This document shows, piece by piece, positions 24,881 through 34,055 of a stretch of DNA of 64,000 nt. The DNA comes from JASGCL01 sp965203915 (GTDB lineage Bacteria > Pseudomonadota > Alphaproteobacteria > JASGCL01): assembly GCA_965203915.1 (NCBI GenBank), contig OZ241918.1:248001-312000 (forward strand), in the 5' to 3' direction. The position numbers and the translations under genes are program-made. The stretch's first letter is position 1; the number at the start of each line of letters is the position of its first letter. The notes under the pieces were generated by a model. The model saw only the letters and a program-made list of their open reading frames with translations. It was not told the DNA's origin and ran no database searches.

Positions 24881-27607
24881 ATGACCGATAGTTTAAACAA
24901 CCCCAAAACCGCCGATTCGAGCGACCCCTTGGATAAAGGGATGCTGGCGATGAAGCGGCTTATCCCCGTTTTGCCATTGCGAAACCTGGTGGTGTTCCCT
25001 TCGATGGTGGTGCCGCTTTTTGTTGGGCGTGAAAAATCTATCGGCGCATTGGAAGAAGTGATGCGTTCTGACCGCGAAATTTTGTTACTAACCCAAAAGG
25101 CCGAGGATATCGAAGACCCCAAACCAGAAGAATTGTATGAAGTGGGAACATTGGGCAATGTGTTGCAATTGTTGCGCTTGCCCGACGGCACGGTGAAGGT
25201 TTTGGTCGAAGGCGGCAAACGGGTTAAAGTTAAAAAATTTTACCAGGGCGAACAATTTATATCGGCCGAGGTAAGCGAATTAAAAGAAGAAGTAAAAAAT
25301 CAAGCCGAGATAACGCCGCTGATGAAGGCGTTGGTCGAACAGTTCCAAGAATTTTTTCAATTGGGCAAACAAATGCCAAGCGAATTGGCTTCGTCGGTCG
25401 AGAAAATAACCGACCCAGGAAAATTGGCCGATACGATTGCACAAAATTTAACCATCAAATTGTCTGAAAAACAGGCCTTGCTTGAAATGTTGGTGGTTGA
25501 CCAAAGGTTAGAAAAAATATTGGGCTATTTGGAAGGCGAAATTTCGATGGTGCAGGTTGAGAAAAAAATTCGCAACCGCGTCAAACGCCAAATGGAAAAA
25601 ACGCAACGCGAATATTACCTTAATGAACAGATGAAGGCCATTCAAAAAGAATTGGGCTCGGGGGAGGAAGGCTCGCCCAAAAATGAAATAGAAGAATTGA
25701 AAGCCAAGGCAAAAAAATTAAAATTGCCCAAGGAAGCGCAAGAAAAATTTAATGCCGAATTAAAAAAATTATCCTTGATGGGTGCCATGTCGTCCGAGGC
25801 TACGGTGGTGCGCAATTACCTTGATTGGATACTCTCACTGCCCTGGCAAAACCCCAGCAAATTATTGACCAACCTTGACCAGGCCGAAAAAATCCTGAAC
25901 GAAGACCATTACGGTTTAGAAAAGGTTAAAGAACGTATCTTAGAATATTTATCGGTTCTGCAACGGGTAAAAAAAATGAAGGGGCCTATCCTTTGCTTGG
26001 TTGGGCCACCAGGGGTCGGCAAGACGTCGCTTGGTCAATCCATCGCCCGTGCCACCAATCGCCAATTCGTCCGTATGAGTTTGGGCGGGGTGCGGGATGA
26101 GGCCGAGATTCGCGGTCATCGCCGCACTTACATCGGTTCCTTGCCTGGGCGTATTTTGCAATCGATGAAGAAGGCAGGCACCAGCAACCCATTATTTTTA
26201 TTAGACGAAATTGATAAATTGGGTGCCGATTGGCGCGGCGATCCCTCTTCGGCATTGTTGGAGGTTCTCGACCCCGAACAAAACAACCACTTCCATGACC
26301 ATTATTTGGAATTGGATTACGATTTGTCGCAAGTTATGTTTATTGCCACGGCGAACAGCCTGCGCATTCCGCCCGCCCTGTTGGACAGGATGGAGATTAT
26401 TCGTTTGCCAGGTTATACCGAAGATGAAAAGGTTACGATTGCTGAAAAACATTTGATACCCAAAATCGCCAAGGACTATGGTTTTTACAATGGTGATGGC
26501 GATGAAGCCACCGATGCAAAATCGGGCAAAGCAAAGAACAATGCCAAATTGAGCGATGATGGTGCAGCCAAATTGGCGGGCGAACTTAAACTTGAAGATA
26601 AGGGCGAAGGTGGCACGGCGGATGCCGAGCTCGACCTGCTTGATGCTGACAAGGTTGAAGATAACAAACAAGATAATGAAAAAGCGGCCACCGCCAAACC
26701 CAAAGGCGTGAAGGGGCAAGAAGAATGGGTGGTGAAGGAAGATGCCGTGCGTGATTTGATAAGATACTACACGCGTGAAGCGGGGGTGCGTAATTTGGAA
26801 CGCGAATTACAAAAATTGGCACGCAAAGCCATGCGCAAGATTCAACAAAACAAATTATCCAACATCGTTATCGATTCGCAATCGCTTGAGGATTATGCGG
26901 GCGTAAAACAATTCCGTTTTGGTCTGGCCGAACAAAAAAGTTTGGTGGGGGTGGTGTCGGGCTTGGCCTGGACCGAGGTTGGCGGCGATATTTTGGTGAT
27001 AGAATCTATTCTAAAACCAGGTAGCGGCAAGGTTAGCAAGACGGGTAACGTGGGCAAGGTCATGCAAGAATCGGTCGAGGCGGCAGAAAATTATATCAAA
27101 TCGCGCGCCGCGTCCTTTGGCATTGACAAAAAAACCATGAGCAAAAATGACGTCCATGTGCACGTGCCCGAAGGGGCAACGCCCAAGGAAGGGCCATCGG
27201 CGGGTATTGCCATGTTGACGTCGCTGGTTTCCAGCCTGACGGGCATTCCTGTGCGGCGCGACGTGGCGATGACGGGGGAGATAACCCTGCGCGGGCGGGT
27301 GTTGCCCATCGGCGGCTTGAAAGAAAAATTGTTGGCGGCGTTGCGCGGTGGCATTAAAACGGTGCTGATACCCAAAGAAAATGAAAAAGATTTGATAGAA
27401 TTGCCGCAAGTAATTAAGGACAATTTAAAAATCATTCCCGTGGAAACCGCGGACCAAGTTTTGGCCGAGGCCTTGACACAAAAAGTAACCCCCGTGGTAT
27501 GGGATGATAAAGATGAAGAGGTTGATAATAAAAAATCAGCTGGGCAATCCATAACCAAGGCGGTGGAAGAGGATGAAGAAAAATCGAAAGATATTATTCA
27601 TCAATAA
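24881..27607 (+). CDS. lon: ATP-dependent Lon protease with an inserted charged segment
   Basis: A 908-residue cytoplasmic quality-control protease, about 100 residues longer than usual. The LON substrate domain starts at VLPLRNLVVFP. Walker A is GPPGVGKTS, with LGGVRDEAEIRGHRRTYIG following. The catalytic serine is in PEGATPKEGPSAGIAM and the catalytic lysine in GGLKEKLLAAL. Between AEKHLIPKIAKDYGF and DLIRYYTREAGVRNLERE, in the small helical part of the AAA+ module, lies an insertion of about 80 Asp/Lys/Ala/Gly-rich residues (26488-26728). The C-terminus also carries a charged tail of about 40 residues. Confidence 0.97.
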   Translation: MTDSLNNPKTADSSDPLDKGMLAMKRLIPVLPLRNLVVFPSMVVPLFVGREKSIGALEEVMRSDREILLLTQKAEDIEDPKPEELYEVGTLGNVLQLLRLPDGTVKVLVEGGKRVKVKKFYQGEQFISAEVSELKEEVKNQAEITPLMKALVEQFQEFFQLGKQMPSELASSVEKITDPGKLADTIAQNLTIKLSEKQALLEMLVVDQRLEKILGYLEGEISMVQVEKKIRNRVKRQMEKTQREYYLNEQMKAIQKELGSGEEGSPKNEIEELKAKAKKLKLPKEAQEKFNAELKKLSLMGAMSSEATVVRNYLDWILSLPWQNPSKLLTNLDQAEKILNEDHYGLEKVKERILEYLSVLQRVKKMKGPILCLVGPPGVGKTSLGQSIARATNRQFVRMSLGGVRDEAEIRGHRRTYIGSLPGRILQSMKKAGTSNPLFLLDEIDKLGADWRGDPSSALLEVLDPEQNNHFHDHYLELDYDLSQVMFIATANSLRIPPALLDRMEIIRLPGYTEDEKVTIAEKHLIPKIAKDYGFYNGDGDEATDAKSGKAKNNAKLSDDGAAKLAGELKLEDKGEGGTADAELDLLDADKVEDNKQDNEKAATAKPKGVKGQEEWVVKEDAVRDLIRYYTREAGVRNLERELQKLARKAMRKIQQNKLSNIVIDSQSLEDYAGVKQFRFGLAEQKSLVGVVSGLAWTEVGGDILVIESILKPGSGKVSKTGNVGKVMQESVEAAENYIKSRAASFGIDKKTMSKNDVHVHVPEGATPKEGPSAGIAMLTSLVSSLTGIPVRRDVAMTGEITLRGRVLPIGGLKEKLLAALRGGIKTVLIPKENEKDLIELPQVIKDNLKIIPVETADQVLAEALTQKVTPVVWDDKDEEVDNKKSAGQSITKAVEEDEEKSKDIIHQ

Positions 27608-27659
27608 TGCTTGCCAAAATAAATAAAATTTAATAATAAAATATTAAGGAGAACAGGTA

Positions 27660-27977
27660 ATGAGCGAAAAACTGACCGACCAAGATTTTAAGCAAAAGGT
27701 TTTGGGAAACCCCTTGCCTGTGTTGGTGGATTTTTGGGCCGAATGGTGTGGCCCATGCAAAGTTGTAGGCCCCATTTTGGAAGAAATTGCCAGCGAACAA
27801 AAAGATAAATTGGTGGTCGCAAAATTAAATATTGACGATTACCCCGATGTGGCCGCCGAATATAAAATTCGTTCCATCCCCACCATGCTGTTATTTAAAG
27901 GCGGCAAAATGGTTGATATGCGCATTGGCGCCATGGCCAAAGGCCAAATCGAAACCTGGCTGGCTAGCCAGATATAA
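27660..27977 (+). CDS. trxA: Thioredoxin
   Basis: A 105-residue cytoplasmic disulfide reductant with the active site WAEWCGPCKVVGP near residues 28-40, the cis-proline region RSIPTMLLFKGG and typical length. AAGGAG precedes the ATG at 27660. It converges on trxB with two bases between the stops, so the reductant and its reductase are paired but on opposite strands. Confidence 0.97.
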   Translation: MSEKLTDQDFKQKVLGNPLPVLVDFWAEWCGPCKVVGPILEEIASEQKDKLVVAKLNIDDYPDVAAEYKIRSIPTMLLFKGGKMVDMRIGAMAKGQIETWLASQI

Positions 27978-27979
27978 TT

Positions 27980-28945
27980 TTATTCGATTGATTTAAGAAA
28001 GCGGTCAGCATCAAGTGCCGCGATGCAACCCATGCCCGCCGATGTGACGGCTTGGCGGTAAACGCTGTCGGCTACATCGCCCGCGGCAAACACCCCTTTG
28101 ACATTGGTGTCGGTTTTGCCGGGCGTAACCGTGATATAACCCGTCTTATCCATGTCTATTTGTCCTTTGAAAATCTCGGTGGCGGGGCTGTGACCAATGG
28201 CGATAAAGATGCCCTGCACTGCCAGGGTGGTTTGTTTTTTGTCTTGTACATTCTCAATCACGGCTTGCTCCACCACCGCGGGCTCGCCCGAACCCTTTAT
28301 ATCAACCAATTGGCTATTCCAAATGATCTTTATCTTGGGATTATTTTTGACGCGGTCTTGCAATATTTGTTCGGCTTTGAATCCTTGACCACGGTGCACC
28401 ACGGTAACGGTTTTGCATAAACCCGCGAGGTATAAGGCTTCCTCCATCGCGGTGTTGCCGCCGCCAACCACCACGACATCTTGGTCTTTATAAAAAAATC
28501 CATCGCATGTCGCACAGCCCGAAACGCCAAAGCCTTTAAATTTTTCCTCGGCGGCTATGCCCAACCATTTGGCAACCGCGCCCGTGGCAATAATAACCAC
28601 GCGCCCGTGGTATGTTTTGCCGCTGTCGCCCACCAAAGCAAAGGGTGCGCCGTCCTTGGGCTTAAAATCCACCTTGGTGATGGTGTCGTTGATAATGGTG
28701 GCCCCCGCATGGATGGTTTGCTCGCGCATCTCCTCCATCAGCCATGGACCCTGGATGGCGGCGCGAAAGCCAGGATAATTTTCAACATCGGTGGTTATCA
28801 TCAATTGGCCACCTGGCTGCAACCCGCTTATCACCAATGGTTTGCGTCCTGCCCTTGCCGCGTAAATGGCGGCGGTATAGCCCGCGGGACCACTGCCAAT
28901 GATGATCATATCATGGATGGTGCTGTCATTCGTCGATGAATTCAT
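27980..28945 (-). CDS. trxB: Thioredoxin reductase
   Basis: An NADPH- and FAD-dependent flavoenzyme reducing thioredoxin. The FAD motif IIGSGPAGYTAAIYAARAG is at residues 15-33, the redox pair in SGCATCDGFFYK, the NADPH motif VVGGGNTAMEEALYLA, and the C-terminal GVFAAGDVADSVYRQAVTSA. The length of 321 is typical of the low-molecular-weight bacterial enzyme. The HU/IHF gene lies 15 bases upstream on the same strand. Confidence 0.97.
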   Translation of the reverse strand: MNSSTNDSTIHDMIIIGSGPAGYTAAIYAARAGRKPLVISGLQPGGQLMITTDVENYPGFRAAIQGPWLMEEMREQTIHAGATIINDTITKVDFKPKDGAPFALVGDSGKTYHGRVVIIATGAVAKWLGIAAEEKFKGFGVSGCATCDGFFYKDQDVVVVGGGNTAMEEALYLAGLCKTVTVVHRGQGFKAEQILQDRVKNNPKIKIIWNSQLVDIKGSGEPAVVEQAVIENVQDKKQTTLAVQGIFIAIGHSPATEIFKGQIDMDKTGYITVTPGKTDTNVKGVFAAGDVADSVYRQAVTSAGMGCIAALDADRFLKSIE

Positions 28946-28960
28946 AGCAAATTATTTATT

Positions 28961-29281
28961 CTACTTGATAACTTTGTTCGATGGCGTCTTTTCTTTTAGA
29001 CTATTCCTGATAAATGTTCCAGCTTTAAACAACACAACACGCCGCGCGGGTATTATAACAATTTGCTTGGTTTTCGGATTGCGTCCAGGTCGCGCATTTT
29101 TATCGCGTAAAATAAAACTGCCAAAACCTGCCAACTTCACACCGCGTCCTTGCGCCAATTCGGCCGCGATGATAACCATCATGTCGTCCAGAATTTTTTT
29201 GCAACGCAAAACCGAAAGATTATTTTTGGCCGCGATAGCATTTGCCAAATCTTTTTTAATGATGATTTTTTTATTTGCCAT
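28961..29281 (-). CDS. HU/IHF-family nucleoid DNA-binding protein
   Basis: A 106-residue dimeric DNA-bending protein. KKDLANAIAAKNNLS starts the helical body, GVKLAGFGSFILRDKNARPGRN forms the beta arm with the conserved GxF and the arm-tip proline, and VIIPARRVVLFKAG completes the fold. The extra C-terminal residues and the LAGFGSF wording leave HU and IHF-alpha both possible. It is only 15 bases before trxB and divergent from dgkA. Confidence 0.9.
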   Translation of the reverse strand: MANKKIIIKKDLANAIAAKNNLSVLRCKKILDDMMVIIAAELAQGRGVKLAGFGSFILRDKNARPGRNPKTKQIVIIPARRVVLFKAGTFIRNSLKEKTPSNKVIK

Positions 29282-29370
29282 GATGTGTAGAATAGAGTAA
29301 GATTTTTTGCAGTTATAAAAAATAATTTAAGCAAAAGAAAACCAAAAGTAAAGAAAAAACACAATTCCAA

Positions 29371-29841
29371 GTGAATAAAAAAATAAAAAAATATCGCCAA
29401 GCGGTTGCGGAAACGAATCCGATAGGGCGAAGCAACCGTTGGCAAAGCAACGGATTGGCGCGTTTTCGCGCGTCCATCACCCATTCGTTGAACGGCTTGC
29501 GTGCGGTCTTCATTTCGGAGCAAGCCTTTCGCTGGGGAGTCTACCTTGGAATAATATTCTTTGGTGCATTATTTTTTATTACGCATATTACGCGTTTGAC
29601 TCTACATACAAACGATTGGTTGTTCCTTATAGCCGCCTATTTAATTTTGTTAGCCTTTGAACTTATTAATTCGGCGATTGAGGTTTTGTGCGACCTGGTG
29701 CACCCAACCTATCACCGCTTGATTAAGGCCAGCAAAGACATGGCGTCGGCGGCGGTGTTTTTGTCTTACCTGTTTAATGGGCTGGTTTGGTTGGTGTTGG
29801 TCGTATGGCCGCTGTTCAATATTATTTTCAGAAGAAGTTAG
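29371..29841 (+). CDS. dgkA: Diacylglycerol kinase (DgkA-type)
   Basis: A small inner-membrane kinase phosphorylating diacylglycerol or undecaprenol. Three hydrophobic helices are visible, and the signature FELINSAIEVLCDLVHPTYH followed by KASKDMASAAV carries the catalytic glutamate and metal site. The 156 residues exceed the usual 120 because of an N-terminal extension of about 30. The start used is the GTG at 29371, which has no good ribosome site, so a later non-ATG start (for example TTG 29455) is possible. Confidence 0.88.
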   Translation: MNKKIKKYRQAVAETNPIGRSNRWQSNGLARFRASITHSLNGLRAVFISEQAFRWGVYLGIIFFGALFFITHITRLTLHTNDWLFLIAAYLILLAFELINSAIEVLCDLVHPTYHRLIKASKDMASAAVFLSYLFNGLVWLVLVVWPLFNIIFRRS

Positions 29842-29846
29842 CTTTT

Positions 29847-30155
29847 TTATTTTTTATTTTTTTGTTCTAACGTGGCAATATCGGACCGCAAAGCGTGGAT
29901 GGTTGCCTCCAGCGATTTGTTTTTCAATTCCAACGATGTGACGGCGATGCCTTGCCGCTTGCTAAATTCTTTTAAGGCTTCAATATCTTCGACCCTCATG
30001 CCAGCCAACACTCCATTTTCAGGCGCGGACTTTATTCCGACCGACGCCTTTAATTTATCAAATATCATGATCATGGGGCGATGGTTAGGATAGAAAGTTT
30101 TATAAGAAAATATCAGCAAATCAAACAAACGAGCTTTTATTTTATCTTTTAGCAT
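29847..30155 (-). CDS. Small coiled-coil protein of unknown function
   Basis: 102 residues, not recognised. The N-terminus MLKDKIKARLFDLLIFSYKTF is amphipathic; the second half (EDIEALKEFSK to the end) is a probable coiled coil of heptads with Leu/Ile. The first 37 residues are clearly related to the next upstream gene (30223-30459), and the bases upstream of both starts match. UbiK-like proteins also have a short helix plus C-terminal coiled coil and serve the ubiquinone complex, and ubiB is close by, but that link is speculation. Confidence 0.55.
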   Translation of the reverse strand: MLKDKIKARLFDLLIFSYKTFYPNHRPMIMIFDKLKASVGIKSAPENGVLAGMRVEDIEALKEFSKRQGIAVTSLELKNKSLEATIHALRSDIATLEQKNKK

Positions 30156-30199
30156 TTTTTTTCGCGGTATAATATTGGGTGATAGAATTCCCTAGGTTA
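30092..30199 (-). repeat. Duplicated segment, copy 1 (start region of the 29847-30155 gene)
   Basis: Similar to 30395-30505 over about 108 bases, covering the 5' part of the small gene, its start codon and the bases upstream. The stretch TCAAACAAAC-GAGCTTTTATTTTATCTTT matches the second copy almost base for base. Confidence 0.75.
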
Positions 30200-30222
30200 A
30201 AAATAATCGACGTTGTGCAACC

Positions 30223-30459
30223 TTACGCATCTTTATTATTTTTCTTTTTCTTATCAACCTCTTGCTTCGTTTGTGGTGCGGCACGTCCTTTGCCAGCAAA
30301 CAGGCTATGCCATTTGTTGACCACGCTATCCTTCATGGCAACAGTACGTTCTTTTACCTTATCACAAACCAAGCCCAGGGGGTTCCGCTTGGGAGGGAAA
30401 ATTTTATAAAAAAACCTTCCCGCATCAAACAAACAAGCTTTTATTTTATCTTTAAACAT
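30223..30459 (-). CDS. Small chimeric gene: duplicate of neighbour's 5' end joined to a copy of the ubiB 3' end
   Basis: 78 residues. The first 37 (MFKDKIKACLFDAGRFFYKIF) resemble the start of the downstream gene at 29847-30155. The last 35 (WHSLFAGKGRAAP, then Lys/Asp-rich) resemble the C-terminal tail of UbiB (WRNFFAGKGHDNP, then Lys/Asp-rich). This is the product expected from a tandem duplication running from inside ubiB to inside the small gene. Whether it is functional is unknown; the frame is intact and has diverged, so it may be expressed. Confidence 0.6.
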   Translation of the reverse strand: MFKDKIKACLFDAGRFFYKIFPPKRNPLGLVCDKVKERTVAMKDSVVNKWHSLFAGKGRAAPQTKQEVDKKKKNNKDA

Positions 30460-30505
30460 TTTTTCCTCGCGATATAATCATGGGTACATATAAATCCCTA
30501 AGTTA
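30395..30505 (-). repeat. Duplicated segment, copy 2 (between ubiB and the chimeric gene)
   Basis: Counterpart of 30092-30199, offset about 303-306 bases. Both copies end at a CCCTA(G/A)GTTA word that here overlaps the ubiB stop. Confidence 0.75.
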
Positions 30506-32167
30506 CATCATCGGCGGCGACGTGTCCTCTCCCTGCTTATTTTTATTGGCATCATCATCTCGCTTTGCGCGGGGGTTGTCGTGTCCCTTGCCAGCAAAAA
30601 AATTTCGCCACAGATCCTGTATATCGGTTATTATAGACAGATAAGAAATATTTTGCCATAGGCTATTATTAATATTTATCTTGCTTTGCAACCAATCCAT
30701 GATTTGCTGCATAATGTCTGTTAATATCCGTTTGCGTGATTGCTCGCTTTCCCTATGCCAATGTTGCAACAGATAAATTAATCGCGCCTGCGGTGTATAA
30801 TTTTTTCTTAACCAATTTTTCATGAATGGTTCTGACAATTGCCAAATATTCTTCTTGGTCGATAATTGGCGCGACAACCCTTCGGCCATCATGATTGTTT
30901 TATGCAAAAGCAAAAGGTGGGTGCGTGGCCGCATGCCAAATTGCCGAAGGATCTGAAACAAATGTGGCAAAAATTTTGCCAAGGATATTTCGCTGGTATT
31001 TTTTATCAACCAAATTTCACCAATACCGCGCAACGCCGAAACGAATTCTTGGTGGATGTGACTGTTGTTTTTGTCGTTCGGCAACAAACCTATCTTTTCA
31101 TGGGCGCGCGCCACCTTTTCATAATCTCTTTCTAAAAAACCTGACATGGCTTCGGCCAAAAAAAATTGATAATCACGGTTGATACGCCCCATGATGCCGA
31201 AATCTATCGGAATAATCTGCCCCGTTTTGGTAAAAAACAAATTACCAGGGTGCAGGTCGGCATGAAAAAAACCATCGCGAAAAACCTGTAAGAAAAAAAC
31301 GTCTGAGGCTATGGCCAATAATTTTTCTTTATCCAAATTGTAACGTTTAAAACTTGCCTCATCATCCAAACGGAAACCATCAACCCATTCCAAGGTTAGA
31401 ACATTTTCTGATACCCCTTGCCAAAAAATCTGTGGCACATAAAATTTTTCGTGAATATCATTGCTGGTATATTCTTTATAATTTTCTTGCGCTTGAAAAT
31501 TATCGCGCAATTCGGCGGCCGACGATGCTTCGTTTCTTAGGTTTAATTCTTTGGCGGTTATATCTTCGAACGTTTTAACCATCGACGCAACATTTATCAA
31601 TTTTGCGAAGGAAGAAAATTTTTCTATCCATTCTGCAAAATTTTTTAAACGTCTGACATCGCGCAAAAACAATTGCCTAATACGTGGGCGCAGTATTTTA
31701 ACCGCCACCTTCCTGCCTAAAAACTCGGCACTATAAACCCCCGCGATGGAGGCCGCGGCTATCGGCTGGCTGTTAAAACTGGTGAACATGGTTTCGACGG
31801 GCATGCCAAAATCTTGTTTGATAGTCCTTTTGACATGGGCGAAGGAGAAGGCAGGCAACCTATCTTGTAAACTAGCCAGGGCGAGGGCGACATCGTGCCC
31901 GACAACATCGGCGCGCAAAGAAAGCCCCTGGCCAAATTTGATAGCAATCGGCCCAAGGGCGAGCAGGGCGCGATTCAAATTTTCGCCGCGGTCATGGCGC
32001 AAGCGAAAAAAAATCGATAGCGGAAAAAACACCACCACCAGCCCATGGTAAAGGATAGGTTTTAAAAAAGGGCGAAACACCCACAAGGAATCAAACAAGC
32101 CAAAGACAAAAATAATTTTGCCCAGGAAACCAATGGCGTCGAGCAACGAAAAGAATTTTCTTATCAT
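30503..32167 (-). CDS. ubiB: UbiB-family (ABC1/ADCK) ubiquinone biosynthesis kinase-like protein
   Basis: An atypical kinase/ATPase at the inner membrane needed for ubiquinone synthesis. The signature KFGQGLSLRADVV (KxGQ) lies near residues 74-86, the Ala-rich loop AAASIAGVYSAEF precedes AVKILRP, and the catalytic loop HADLHPGNLFF is followed by IPIDFGIMG. Two hydrophobic helices expected near the C-terminus are weak here. The C-terminal tail (FAGKG and a Lys/Asp-rich end) is copied in the neighbouring small gene. Its ATG overlaps the folP-folK stop (ATGA at 32164-32167). 554 residues is slightly longer than E. coli UbiB. Confidence 0.9.
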   Translation of the reverse strand: MIRKFFSLLDAIGFLGKIIFVFGLFDSLWVFRPFLKPILYHGLVVVFFPLSIFFRLRHDRGENLNRALLALGPIAIKFGQGLSLRADVVGHDVALALASLQDRLPAFSFAHVKRTIKQDFGMPVETMFTSFNSQPIAAASIAGVYSAEFLGRKVAVKILRPRIRQLFLRDVRRLKNFAEWIEKFSSFAKLINVASMVKTFEDITAKELNLRNEASSAAELRDNFQAQENYKEYTSNDIHEKFYVPQIFWQGVSENVLTLEWVDGFRLDDEASFKRYNLDKEKLLAIASDVFFLQVFRDGFFHADLHPGNLFFTKTGQIIPIDFGIMGRINRDYQFFLAEAMSGFLERDYEKVARAHEKIGLLPNDKNNSHIHQEFVSALRGIGEIWLIKNTSEISLAKFLPHLFQILRQFGMRPRTHLLLLHKTIMMAEGLSRQLSTKKNIWQLSEPFMKNWLRKNYTPQARLIYLLQHWHRESEQSRKRILTDIMQQIMDWLQSKININNSLWQNISYLSIITDIQDLWRNFFAGKGHDNPRAKRDDDANKNKQGEDTSPPMM

Positions 32168-33621
32168 ATTTTTTTTATGGTTTGGGTGGTTAACAGCGGC
32201 GCCAGCAGGTCCCTAGCATAACAGCCGCGGTCGCGAAATATAAACCATGGCTTCAAATCAAGCAACGGCTGCAAAACAAAGGCGCGTTCAAAAGCCAAGG
32301 CATGGGGAATGGTAAGGTTATCGGACGCAAGGGTTTGTTCGCCATAGGCAATAATATCCAAATCTATCGGGCGGGGTTGGTTGCGGGCGGTGGTTTCCTC
32401 CCGACCCAAAGATTTTTCTATGGTTTTTAATTCGGCGAGCAATTGATGGGGTTCTTGCGGCCCATGATATAGCAACGCGCCGTTTAAAAAATCCTGTTGG
32501 TCTTGGTTATATTGCGGCGCGGTTTGATAAAGCGGTGATATTTTTTGCACCTTACCAATTTTATTCAAGGCGGCAACGGCGCGCCGAATATTTTTTTTCC
32601 TATCGCCCATGTTGCTACCCACCGCAATAATATAGTCAGGTTTTTTTGTAAATTGCAGTGCGCCGATGATGTTGGCCATGTCAAAGTTGGCGGCTATATC
32701 GTGAACGCGGATGATGGCACCAATATTTTTTTGGAACAATCTTTTATGGGTTATATGTTGCAGGGCGGCGGTTTGCAACGCAACGCCGCCCATCACCCGC
32801 TCGCCAACTTTGCGCCCCAACAATTTGCCGATAAAACTCTTGCGGCTTAATCCCAATAACAACGGCACGCCAAATTTTTTATAATCGGCCATATGATTGA
32901 TAAGGTAGAGCGAATCCTCGATTGATTTGCCAAAACCAAAACCAACATCCAAAACAATCTTGCTTTTGGGTAAGCCCGCCGCGGTAAATGTTTTTATCGC
33001 GTGGCGAAAAAAATTATTAATATCCTGTAAATTTTTTGACCGTGGTTGCCCCTGGTAACTATGGCCCAACTGATTATTTTTTTCTACCAACATCTTGTCG
33101 GCGGCATTGTGCATAACGATGTAGGCTAAAAGTTTTTCTTTATATTGCTTCAACACCGTCAACATTTCTTTGTCGCGTTCAAGGTTCCGCCCAAACCCAA
33201 CATCATTAATAATGGTGGCGCCCATCGCCAACATGGTGGCGGCGACCGCGGGTTTTTGCGTGTCAACACTGATGGGCAGGGATGGAAAATTTTTTGTGAT
33301 AATTTTTACAATGGGCATAAGCCGCGCTATTTCTTCTTCCATCGCCACGGGGGTTGCCCCTGGGCGCGTGCTTTCGGCCCCGACATCGATAATATCCATA
33401 CCCTGACGCAAATTATCGGTGATAATTTTTACCATCATGCCTTCATTCCACTGATGGCTGGTGGGTTTATTGATGATGGGCGACGTAATATTTTTTTCGG
33501 CGGGCATGGGTGTGGTTAGGTTCTTAACAACGCCATCGCCCGAAAAACTGTCGGGCGTAGCATTAAGGATAGCCATCACCAAAGGGCGTTGTTGGGTAGA
33601 CAATAATTGTTGCAAGGTCAT
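32164..33621 (-). CDS. folP-folK: Dihydropteroate synthase - HPPK fusion protein
   Basis: Two consecutive folate enzymes in one 485-residue chain. Residues 1-320 are dihydropteroate synthase: MAILNATPDSFSGDG, DIIDVGAESTRPGATPV, INDVGFG and the late LLGLSRKSFIGKLLG. Residues 330-485 are 6-hydroxymethyl-dihydropterin pyrophosphokinase: AVGSNMGDRKKNIRRAV, SPLYQTAP, and RPIDLDIIAYG with the two metal aspartates. The order DHPS-HPPK is the reverse of many fungal fusions. folB diverges just 25 bases away, so folate genes are clustered. Confidence 0.92.
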   Translation of the reverse strand: MTLQQLLSTQQRPLVMAILNATPDSFSGDGVVKNLTTPMPAEKNITSPIINKPTSHQWNEGMMVKIITDNLRQGMDIIDVGAESTRPGATPVAMEEEIARLMPIVKIITKNFPSLPISVDTQKPAVAATMLAMGATIINDVGFGRNLERDKEMLTVLKQYKEKLLAYIVMHNAADKMLVEKNNQLGHSYQGQPRSKNLQDINNFFRHAIKTFTAAGLPKSKIVLDVGFGFGKSIEDSLYLINHMADYKKFGVPLLLGLSRKSFIGKLLGRKVGERVMGGVALQTAALQHITHKRLFQKNIGAIIRVHDIAANFDMANIIGALQFTKKPDYIIAVGSNMGDRKKNIRRAVAALNKIGKVQKISPLYQTAPQYNQDQQDFLNGALLYHGPQEPHQLLAELKTIEKSLGREETTARNQPRPIDLDIIAYGEQTLASDNLTIPHALAFERAFVLQPLLDLKPWFIFRDRGCYARDLLAPLLTTQTIKKI

Positions 33622-33646
33622 TAAATCTATGGTTTATTTCTATAGC

Positions 33647-33994
33647 ATGGCAGATTATAAAATTCATTTGAAAAACATACGGCTGATGATGTCGTTGGGT
33701 ATTAATCCCGAAGAAAAAACGCGCCCCCAAGCGGTGCTGATGGATGTTGCATTGCATTGCGACCGACCACGCCAATTTGTTATCGACCAAGTGGTGGATT
33801 ATGATTCCTTGTTGCAATCGATTACAAATTGTTGTGGCGCGCGGCATTATGATCTGGTGGAAGAATTGGCGGATGTCATCGCCGACCATTGTCTAAGTCT
33901 GCACGGCGTTCAATCGGTCAAAATAAATATTACCAAACCCGAAGCCTTGCAAGGCAAAGCCATGCCCATGATAACCTGGAAAAAATCGATATAA
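33647..33994 (+). CDS. folB: Dihydroneopterin aldolase
   Basis: Converts dihydroneopterin to 6-hydroxymethyl-dihydropterin, the substrate of the HPPK domain in the divergent fusion. The 115-residue length fits. DYKIHLKNIRLMMSLGINPEE is the N-terminal strand and substrate loop, VDYDSL and the active glutamate in YDLVEELADVIADHCL are typical, and the catalytic lysine lies in INITKPEAL. The frame is open back to 33461, but that would run into folP; ATG 33647 is the start that fits the family. Confidence 0.85.
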   Translation: MADYKIHLKNIRLMMSLGINPEEKTRPQAVLMDVALHCDRPRQFVIDQVVDYDSLLQSITNCCGARHYDLVEELADVIADHCLSLHGVQSVKINITKPEALQGKAMPMITWKKSI

Positions 33995-34055
33995 TTGATG
34001 GGTTTGGCGCGGTATGGCAGGGATTACCCCGCGCCATGCAAATAACGAAGTGGCG

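Noticed and set aside
33461..33646. N-terminal extension of folB
   Set aside because: It would be antisense to the folP start. The family length and fold begin at the ATG at 33647.
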